Assembly (NCBI GenBank): GCA_015257125.1
Contig: JABZKU010000036.1
Location: 1 to 19,374 of the forward strand
Origin: Prevotellaceae bacterium
GTDB taxonomy: Bacteria > Bacteroidota > Bacteroidia > Bacteroidales > Bacteroidaceae
Reading direction: 5' to 3'
DNA length: 19,374 bases
Shown: positions 13,511-19,374 of the stretch, piece after piece
Layout: every line of letters begins with the position of its first letter
How positions within the stretch are numbered: position 1 is the stretch's first letter
Program-made: the position numbers and the translations under genes
Notes under the pieces: model-generated
What the model saw: only the letters and a program-made list of their open reading frames with translations
Told to the model about the DNA's origin: nothing
Database searches by the model: none

Positions 13511-16500
13511 GGGCCGTGGCGGAGGGGGCAAGTGTGGGCGCATTGACCGCCGTGGGATCGACCACATTGAGGAGAATATCCGTGATCGAGCCGCGGTTCT
13601 TCAAAATCTCGTTGCCCGCTGCCGTGCTGCCCGCAGGATCGAGGTTGTCCCAGTCGATTTTCAGGCGAAGGCGGTAAGTGCCGTAGGTCGTGGGCAGGGC
13701 AAAGGCCGGAATCGTCATACCCGGGTTGTTGTTGCCCTGCGCGGTGAGGCCGTTTTCGCCCTTCGCCTGGCCTTTGTAGTAGGTGAAGGCCGCGACTTCG
13801 GGCGAGTTGGGGCTCGAAGCGTCGAACTTGCCGTCGTTGTTCAGGTCGATATACACGTAAGCGTGCATCCAGTTGCCTTTCCACTCGGGCGCAATCGTCA
13901 CTGCCGAGCCGGCTCCCACCTTGACGGGGCGGTCGGTGAGGTCGGTGTAGGCCTTCGGGTGCTCGCCGAGCGTGAGCACTGTGGGTGTTTGTTGGGTGGG
14001 ATCGGTGATCGTCACCTTGCGTACGGTGCGCTCGCCGCTTTGCGTCGCGTCGGCATCGAACGAAATCGCATAAGGCGGGGTGCTCACCTTCACACGCACG
14101 GTGGCGGTGTGTCCGCCTTCGGCCGTTACGGTCACCGTGGTCTCACCGTCTTTCACACCGTGCACCACACCGTTGTCCACCGTGGCGATGGACGGATCGG
14201 CCACCTGCCATGTCACAGCGGTATGCGTGGCATTGACGGGCGCAATGTCCCAAACGAGGGCTTTCTCGCGACCCGGCGCCACATTCACCTCGGGTCCCGT
14301 GAGCGTAATGCCCGTCACGGCCACCGCGGGCACGGAACTTTCGCGACCGTTGAAGACAAAGACGCTCGAAGCGGGGAACGACAGCGTGAGCGGCGTGTCG
14401 ATGTCGATGGGCGTGTCCTCGTTCAAGCCCGTGAGCGCGTCTTGTCGGCCGAAAGCCTTCGTGAGGATGAGGCTACCATGCACATAGTCGGGGATTTCGA
14501 GCGCTTGGCGCAGCGTGGTGCGGAAGGTGGCGGCAGAAGCGGCCGGATTGCGGAGCGCGAGGGTGGCCTTTTGGCCGTTCCACGACGCCCAACCGTACAC
14601 TTCGGCGCGCGATCCCGTCCAGGGGTTACCGCCCACCCAGTGCGCATCGGGCAGCACGTCGGCATTGTTCTTTTGCCAGCGGATGGCCTCCGCCAGATCG
14701 CCCCACAGGCGGCCGCCGCGGATCGAATTGGTCAGGGCGTAGTCGTTGTAGAGCTCCACCATGCCCGAACCGCAGGCGAAGGCGCAGCGCAATTCGCGCA
14801 CGATGCCGTCGTAGTCCATGTTTTTCGACACCTGTCCGTGCGAGGAGAGGATGAAACCGTGGGTCATCAGCGTGTTGATGGGACACAGCGGCGAGTTCTT
14901 CACGAAGTTTTTGTGCACCAGCGCGTCGCGATAGGTGATCCAGCGCTCGCGGTCGCTGCCTTGGTTGCCCGCTTCGCCGTAGTCGCCCTCTTGGCGCCAC
15001 ACCGCGTCGGTGTATTGGAACCAGAAGGGCGAAGCCCACGTGCCGACGGTGGTGTTGAAGAAGATATCGGGCTTGATGGTTTCGCGCACCATGCGTTCGG
15101 CGCGGATGATGCCCTCGGCGTTCTCTTCGCCCACCGTGCCCGCGTCGGGACCCACGGCCGAGAATTGCGCACTGATGCCGTCGAACTTGAAGAAGCGGAA
15201 GTCATAGCCGCGATTGTTGCACAGGTCGGTGATGGAGCGCGTGAAGGTTTCGTAATACTTCGGGTTGGAGAGCTGCATGCCGCCCTTGCCGTTCCAGAAG
15301 GCGCGACGATAGTTGCCGCTCTGCCCGTAGCCGCCCACCGGGCCGAGCCAGGCGCCGATGCCCGAGCCCATTTCGCGTGCCAAGGCGTCGGCTTTGCGGA
15401 AGCCGTCGGGGAAGTTGGGCGAGAACGTCCAATCGCCGTAGTGATCCCAACCGTCGTCCCACACAAAGGAGTTGACCGCCGTGCGATAGGGCTCGAAAAG
15501 ATTCTTTTTCCACTGGCGCACCACCTCTTCGCACTGCCAATCGTGCATGTTGCCCGTATAGTTCGGGTCGTTGTTGCGGTCGATGTTGAGTTCGTACCAC
15601 GAAATGTAGGCCGGCATGGCGCGCCAGGGCACGGCGCGCTCGCGTTCGCTGTAGGCGAGGAAGGAACGGCGCGCTTGGCCGGGAGCCACGAGTCCCACCA
15701 CGGCGCTCACTTTCCAGTCGTCGCCGGCGCGGAGCGTGGTGTTGCGGCTCCATGTGCCGCGCAACTGCGTGGTGGCTTGCGAAGCCAGGTGGAGCGTGTC
15801 GCTCTGTGTGAGGGCGAGGCGGATGTTGCCCGAAGAGTTGATGGCTTCGTCCTTGTCTTGCGCGTAGTAGACGAGGGTAAATTCGCCGCCGTAGGGCACA
15901 TTGAAGCGATAGACGTTGCCTTCGGCCGCATTGCCCGTGTAGCCCTTGTGATAGTCGGAGGCCACCACGTTGCCCGTGGCGTCCACGAGTTCGAGCCCGC
16001 AGAGGTTCAGGCGCGTGTTGCCCGTGCGGTAGTTGAACTGCACGGCGAGCGTGCCGGTCGAGATGAAGCGGAGCGAACGGCTGATGGATTTCACATTCGG
16101 CGCGTAGTAACCCACCTCGTTGATGCGCGAGGGCACGCGAGCGGCCTGTGTCCATTCGGCCGCCGTCCACGCGTCGGTGAGCACATCGTCGGCACCGATT
16201 TGTGCGGCGCTCAGGGCGCGCACGGCACGGGGGCGCGAGGGCGCGGCCGGTGTGGCGTGGCTGTCGAGACGGGGTGCGCTGCCCGGGGCGAGATCGCGCA
16301 CGATGACCGGGCGACCCACACGGCCGGAGAAGGCGATCTCGCCGCGAGAGTCGATGGTTTCGGGCGCCGTGTCCACGAAATAGCGCAGGCGGTAGACGCC
16401 CACCGCGGGCACGTTGAGCGTGTAGACGTTGCGGCTGTGGGCGTTGCCCATGGTGCCGTAGTGATAGTCCGAGGCCACCACGTTGCCGTCGAGGTCGACG

Positions 16501-17375
16501 ACGTCAACGCCCACGAGGTTGAGTTTGTGGGGGCCGCCTTTGTAGGTGAAGGTGAGGGTTTGCGCGCCGGCCTGCTTGAAGGTGACGTAACCCTGCGCCA
16601 CAGCCACCTTGTCGGCCGCATAACCCAGGGCGGTGACGCCGGCCGGCACCGTGCCGGCGGGGGCGATGGCGAAATCGTCGGTCGTCCACGCGTCGTGGGT
16701 GAAGGGGCGTTCGTCGCTTTCGCCCGCGCCCACGGTGTTGAGCCCCATGGGCGTTTCGAGACCGGCGAAGATTTTGTCGCTCAGCAGCACGGCACCGCGG
16801 GTGTTGCCCACCTTGCGCGGCGCACTGCCGGCGGCGTGCACGTCCACCTCGTAGAGCATGGGCACGATGGCAAAGAGTTTCGTGTCGGTCGAGGCCGTGA
16901 GTTTCATTTCCGTGCGCAGGTAGTGACTGCCGTCGCGCAGCACCGCGCGCCAAAGCACGGTGAGGTTGCCGTGCTTGAAGGTGGCTTCGAGGGCACGGCC
17001 GGGGAGTTTCTCCGCCCCCTTCGTGGCCGAGGGATTGGCCGCGTAGTTGATCTCGCGCACGCCCTCAAGTTGCATTTCCGAAGCGCGTACCACCGTCGCG
17101 CCGTTGCCGGTACGGATTTCAAAGAGTTCGGTGCCGGCGTTCAAGTTGAGCTGCGGGCAACCGCCGAAGCGGAGGGTGCCGTCGGAGGCGACGAAGGTGG
17201 CGGTGAGCAGGTCGTTGCTCAGCACATAGTGGTCGGCTGTGCGTGCCAAACGCGCCGTGCCGGCTTGTTGTTCTTGCGGGAAGATGACTTGCTGCGCCAG
17301 GGTGGCGGCGGGGGTGCTCAGGCCGAGGGCCAAAAAGGCTGCACCGAGCAATCGCGTGGCGGAATGAAGGATCAT
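13425..17375 (-). CDS. secreted multidomain glycoside hydrolase, alpha-galactosidase-like (clan GH-D type)
   Basis: A 1316-aa exported protein. The frame is open 77 codons further upstream, but the ATG at 17373-17375 begins a signal peptide (MILHSATRLLGAAFLALG..., cut near Ala28) and lies downstream of the promoter. Domains: N-terminal beta-sandwich (about 45-215); two homologous accessory beta modules (about 226-350 and 398-522, each with LNL-x-G-V/L and NVVASDYH-x-G); a (beta/alpha)8 catalytic region (about 585-900) with FVWDDGWDHYGDW (637-649) and FFKFDG, whose Asp732 is the likely nucleophile as in GH27/GH36; the acid/base may be Asp790, less certain; a C-terminal sandwich to about 1010; a Big_2-like domain (about 1019-1097); a GEVED-like domain (about 1105-1272, YVYIDLNNDGKFD); and the tail. 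It probably releases alpha-linked sugars outside the cell. The exact GH family and substrate cannot be fixed from sequence alone. Confidence 0.85.
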   Translation of the reverse strand: MILHSATRLLGAAFLALGLSTPAATLAQQVIFPQEQQAGTARLARTADHYVLSNDLLTATFVASDGTLRFGGCPQLNLNAGTELFEIRTGNGATVVRASEMQLEGVREINYAANPSATKGAEKLPGRALEATFKHGNLTVLWRAVLRDGSHYLRTEMKLTASTDTKLFAIVPMLYEVDVHAAGSAPRKVGNTRGAVLLSDKIFAGLETPMGLNTVGAGESDERPFTHDAWTTDDFAIAPAGTVPAGVTALGYAADKVAVAQGYVTFKQAGAQTLTFTYKGGPHKLNLVGVDVVDLDGNVVASDYHYGTMGNAHSRNVYTLNVPAVGVYRLRYFVDTAPETIDSRGEIAFSGRVGRPVIVRDLAPGSAPRLDSHATPAAPSRPRAVRALSAAQIGADDVLTDAWTAAEWTQAARVPSRINEVGYYAPNVKSISRSLRFISTGTLAVQFNYRTGNTRLNLCGLELVDATGNVVASDYHKGYTGNAAEGNVYRFNVPYGGEFTLVYYAQDKDEAINSSGNIRLALTQSDTLHLASQATTQLRGTWSRNTTLRAGDDWKVSAVVGLVAPGQARRSFLAYSERERAVPWRAMPAYISWYELNIDRNNDPNYTGNMHDWQCEEVVRQWKKNLFEPYRTAVNSFVWDDGWDHYGDWTFSPNFPDGFRKADALAREMGSGIGAWLGPVGGYGQSGNYRRAFWNGKGGMQLSNPKYYETFTRSITDLCNNRGYDFRFFKFDGISAQFSAVGPDAGTVGEENAEGIIRAERMVRETIKPDIFFNTTVGTWASPFWFQYTDAVWRQEGDYGEAGNQGSDRERWITYRDALVHKNFVKNSPLCPINTLMTHGFILSSHGQVSKNMDYDGIVRELRCAFACGSGMVELYNDYALTNSIRGGRLWGDLAEAIRWQKNNADVLPDAHWVGGNPWTGSRAEVYGWASWNGQKATLALRNPAASAATFRTTLRQALEIPDYVHGSLILTKAFGRQDALTGLNEDTPIDIDTPLTLSFPASSVFVFNGRESSVPAVAVTGITLTGPEVNVAPGREKALVWDIAPVNATHTAVTWQVADPSIATVDNGVVHGVKDGETTVTVTAEGGHTATVRVKVSTPPYAISFDADATQSGERTVRKVTITDPTQQTPTVLTLGEHPKAYTDLTDRPVKVGAGSAVTIAPEWKGNWMHAYVYIDLNNDGKFDASSPNSPEVAAFTYYKGQAKGENGLTAQGNNNPGMTIPAFALPTTYGTYRLRLKIDWDNLDPAGSTAAGNEILKNRGSITDILLNVVDPTAVNAPTLAPSATAPAYDLTGRRVSTAAPHGLVIRGGQKMMR

Positions 17376-17480
17376 AGGCGGGCGAGGTGGGGAAGTTTGT
17401 AGGCTGTGCGGCGAACGCATCGCGTGGGCGATAGATCCCGATGTTTTGCTACACAGAGATGATAAAATGGGTTTTCGTTG

Positions 17481-17488
17481 CAAATATA
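17481..17488 (-). promoter_or_regulatory. -7 element of the promoter for the large glycoside hydrolase
   Basis: The minus strand reads TATATTTGCAACG, matching TAnnTTTG with the common following GCA. A TTG lies 23 bases upstream, slightly long for a -33 element. The start would be near 17474, about 100 bases before the chosen ATG, and this excludes the longer reading-frame starts above that point. Confidence 0.65.
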
Positions 17489-17538
17489 GCGCGTTTTCTT
17501 TAGTATGAAAGCAACCAAAAGTAAAAAAAAGTGAACGC

Positions 17539-17556
17539 GTGCGCATTTCTGCGCAC
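17539..17556. promoter_or_regulatory. inverted repeat upstream of the hydrolase promoter, candidate operator
   Basis: GTGCGCA, spacer TTTC, TGCGCAC: perfect 7-bp arms, centred roughly 70 bases upstream of the predicted transcription start. The position would suit an activator site. No regulator gene is in the window, and the site is seen only once. Confidence 0.35.
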
Positions 17557-17598
17557 TTTCCCCCGACGATGTGAAATTTATCCTTTGCGCCATGGCCG

Positions 17599-17709
17599 AT
17601 GCCCACGGCGGCGCTGGCGCAGGCCTTGCGCCGAATGGCGGCCGACGAACTGACGGGCGTCTACGAAGGCCGTGCCCTCCGGGCGCTGACGGACGAAGGG
17701 GCGCGCTGA
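17599..17709 (+). pseudogene. short coding-like fragment on the plus strand, possible gene remnant
   Basis: A 36-codon frame (MPTAALAQALRRMAADELTG..., ending DEGAR then TGA) is the only plus-strand stretch with convincing protein-like character: GC-rich third positions like the real genes, amphipathic helix-like composition and no repeats. It has some resemblance to the N-terminal helical region of PrmC/HemK release-factor methyltransferases, but that is a weak impression. No promoter is visible. It is either a remnant of a larger gene, a small gene, or chance. Confidence 0.3.
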
Positions 17710-17783
17710 GCGTTCGGACTGCCCTATATAATAATGTGTATTACCGCGCGAAGGGTTTTCCCTCTGCGCATCATCCAACGAAA

Positions 17784-17821
17784 AGCCCCCACCGGCGACC
17801 CAATGGTCAGCGGTGGGGGCT
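17784..17821 (-). terminator. intrinsic terminator of the GH57-like gene
   Basis: Perfect 11-bp arms AGCCCCCACCG/CGGTGGGGGCT enclose a loop that can form an inner GACC/GGTC stem. On the minus strand it ends in GGGGGCTTTTC. It starts 38 bases after the stop. The plus side continues TTTG, so it could also work weakly in the other direction. Confidence 0.85.
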
Positions 17822-17859
17822 TTGTTGTGGGCGTGCGTCGGCACGGAGGGTGCAGGTTT

Positions 17860-19335
17860 TTAGCCTTTGCCGCCGCGCTTACCGCCTTTTTTCTTGGAGT
17901 GGGGGGCGGCGCCGGTCGCTTTTTCGACGGCGGGTACGGCCTTTGCGCTCGTGGTGGTGGGCGCTTCGGCTGTGGGTGTGGTTTTGTCGGTGGCCGCTGC
18001 GGCAGTCGGAGCGCCTTCTTCGCGAGCGAGGGCTTCTTTCTCGAGGCGACCGATGAGGTTCTTGAGCTTGTCGATCTCTTTGTCCTTCACGGCGAGTTCG
18101 TCGCCCTGGTTTTTGATCGTGGTGAGGAGGGCATTGAGCTCGTCGTTGTCGATTTCGAGGGGATAGAGGTCGTTGACGCGCGTGATGAAGTCGCCGAGGA
18201 TGTTCATGTAGTTGGTGAACGCGTCGTAGGGCGAGGCGTAGATGCCGCGATAGCCGCCGTAGCTGTTGGCTTTCGTGGAGATGAAGCGCAGGTTGTTGGA
18301 GGCTTGGAGATAGTCCCAGTCTTGGCGCAGGCGCTTGTCGCCGCCGATGCGCACGCGGTCGGCCACGGAGTAGAGTTTGTCGAGGGCTTCCTGCTGCATG
18401 ATGTTGCCCAACCAGGGCGAGAGGTCGCGCTCTTCGTCGACCCACGTGGTGGGATATTCGACGGGCAGCGGACCTACGCTCTCCAAACTGTCGCAGAGTT
18501 CGGAGGGGGTGGCGAAGGTGATGCCGTGATTGCGCAACTGTTCGGGCAGCGCCTTGAAGAAATCGAGGATGTTGCTCGAAAGGGGTTGGAACATGCCGAG
18601 GGCACAGAGTTCCATGAAGAGGCAAACGACGGGTTGGTCGGCGGGTTGTTCGGCGATCCAGCGGGCGTAGGTCTCGGCATAGAGGGGGTATTCGTTCCAG
18701 GAGCGGTCGTTGAAGCGATAGCTGATGTCTTCCGACAGACCGGGGTCGCGGAGCAGGAGTTTCAAGCGCGGATCGAGGGCGCAGTGGTAGAGGTAGTGCG
18801 GGCTTTTCCAACCGAGGGTTTGTTTCGCGCCCTCGGCGAGCATGCCTTTGAAGCCCATTTCGGCCACGAGGGCGCCGATTTCGTCGGAATACATCAGGCA
18901 GGAGTTGCGCAGCACGCGGGGCTCGACACCGAAAAGGCTCTTAATTTTGCGCGAGAGGCGGCGCACTTCGTCCTTGAAGCACTCGGGCGACTTGATAGAA
19001 GAGAAGCCGTGGGAGTAGGGCTCGGCGAGAAATTCGACACAGCCCGTGCGATTGAGCTGATCGAGGAGCTCGAGCACTTCGGGGGAGTACTGTTCGAGGA
19101 GCTCGATGGCGGTGCCGGAGAGGGAGAAGGCGCATTTGAAGTAGCTGCCGTAGCGTTCGGCCATCTCGATGAGGGCGCGGAGCGCGGGGATGTAGCTGTT
19201 CTCGGCGGTTTCGGTGATGGAGCGCTCGTTTTCGTAGTCATCGTAGTAGTAATGGTCGGTGCCGATGTCGAAGAAACGGTAGCGCTTGAGGTGGATGTTT
19301 TGGTGTATTTCGAAATAGAGGCAGATGGATTTCAT
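17860..19335 (-). CDS. GH57 alpha-amylase-like protein, probable pseudoenzyme, with basic C-terminal tail
   Basis: A 491-aa cytoplasmic protein without a signal peptide, starting at the ATG at 19333-19335. The N-terminus (ICLYFEIHQNIHLKRYRFFD, then HYYYDDYENE) is typical of the bacteroidal GH57 group, whose active members are taken to act on intracellular alpha-glucan. The conserved regions are present in order: HQ at 11-12, GCVEFLAEPYSHG at 98-110, RNSCLMYSDEIG at 143-154 and FMELCALGMFQ at 240-250. From family knowledge the third should carry the Glu nucleophile, but Cys146 stands there; the fourth should carry a catalytic Asp in a DYETFG-like motif, but MELCALG is seen. GH57 homologues without catalytic residues are known as 'alpha-amylase-like'. 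A coiled-coil-like segment (about 398-436) and an Ala/Thr-rich linker lead to KKKGGKRGGKG. In relatives the gene often neighbours glycogen genes; here the upstream neighbour is outside the window. Confidence 0.85.
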   Translation of the reverse strand: MKSICLYFEIHQNIHLKRYRFFDIGTDHYYYDDYENERSITETAENSYIPALRALIEMAERYGSYFKCAFSLSGTAIELLEQYSPEVLELLDQLNRTGCVEFLAEPYSHGFSSIKSPECFKDEVRRLSRKIKSLFGVEPRVLRNSCLMYSDEIGALVAEMGFKGMLAEGAKQTLGWKSPHYLYHCALDPRLKLLLRDPGLSEDISYRFNDRSWNEYPLYAETYARWIAEQPADQPVVCLFMELCALGMFQPLSSNILDFFKALPEQLRNHGITFATPSELCDSLESVGPLPVEYPTTWVDEERDLSPWLGNIMQQEALDKLYSVADRVRIGGDKRLRQDWDYLQASNNLRFISTKANSYGGYRGIYASPYDAFTNYMNILGDFITRVNDLYPLEIDNDELNALLTTIKNQGDELAVKDKEIDKLKNLIGRLEKEALAREEGAPTAAAATDKTTPTAEAPTTTSAKAVPAVEKATGAAPHSKKKGGKRGGKG

Positions 19336-19374
19336 AAGGAGCCGGGTGTTTGGGTGGGGAGTTGGACTCGAGAG

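Larger units (their letters stand above)
17376..17859. other. intergenic region between GH57-like gene and glycoside hydrolase gene
   Basis: This 484-base gap contains, from right to left, the GH57-gene terminator, a small plus-strand coding-like fragment (17599-17709), a hairpin-type inverted repeat (17539-17556), and the TATATTTG promoter of the hydrolase (17481-17488). The interval 17710-17783 is AT-richer in part (TATATAATAATG) and shows nothing else recognisable. Confidence 0.6.

Noticed and set aside
12937..13884. 315-codon minus-strand frame crossing the gap between the hydrolase and module protein
   Set aside because: It runs through a terminator and a promoter, is Arg/Pro-rich, and overlaps two better-supported genes in another frame.
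13410..17402. 1330-codon open frame on the plus strand opposite the glycoside hydrolase
   Set aside because: It mirrors the GC-rich third positions of the real gene; its product is His/Val/Arg/Gly-rich with no signal peptide or domain, while the minus-strand frame has clear domains, promoter and terminator.

Overview
The window looks like chromosomal DNA of a Bacteroidales bacterium, most likely a GC-rich member of Prevotellaceae. Evidence: TonB-dependent receptors with an N-terminal carboxypeptidase-regulatory-like domain, several lipoproteins with Bacteroidota-type signal peptides, a DUF4876 protein, a bacteroidal GH57-like protein, secreted proteins ending in a 'YDLxGRRV...' tail common in Prevotella-like secretomes, and several copies of the Bacteroidota -7 promoter element TAnnTTTG. 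The family-level assignment is inference. Every well-supported gene is on the minus strand, so the genes read from right to left.

Right part (19335 to 12624): a cytoplasmic GH57 'alpha-amylase-like' protein that appears to lack both catalytic residues and carries a basic tail; a gap with a strong terminator, a promoter and a small plus-strand coding-like remnant; a 1316-aa secreted multidomain glycoside hydrolase of the alpha-galactosidase type; and a 204-aa secreted protein that is essentially one accessory module of the large enzyme plus the same C-terminal tail. The last two genes each have their own promoter and terminator.

Middle (12366 to 9408): dnaK, with a consensus-quality sigma-54 (-24/-12) site upstream and a hairpin after the stop, then an AT-rich Abi_2-family abortive-infection gene that looks recently acquired. 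The promoter of the next gene overlaps the 3' end of this defence gene.

Left part (9246 to 1): a stand-alone TonB-dependent receptor whose leader holds a perfect 26-bp palindrome with a U-tract and a possible antiterminator strand. Next comes an apparent four-gene outer-membrane uptake operon: a TonB-dependent receptor with a plug motif reminiscent of ZnuD-type metal receptors, two paralogous surface lipoproteins joined by a TAATG stop/start overlap, and a DUF4876 lipoprotein that runs off the window. Its promoter is overlapped by a perfect inverted repeat. The receptor has a 21-bp-period repeat array in its N-terminal linker, and a second, different 21-bp-period array lies between the receptor and the first lipoprotein. 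This operon is the best candidate for an undescribed system: the substrate is unknown, and the receptor motif and the His motifs in the lipoproteins point towards a metal or metal complex, which is inference.
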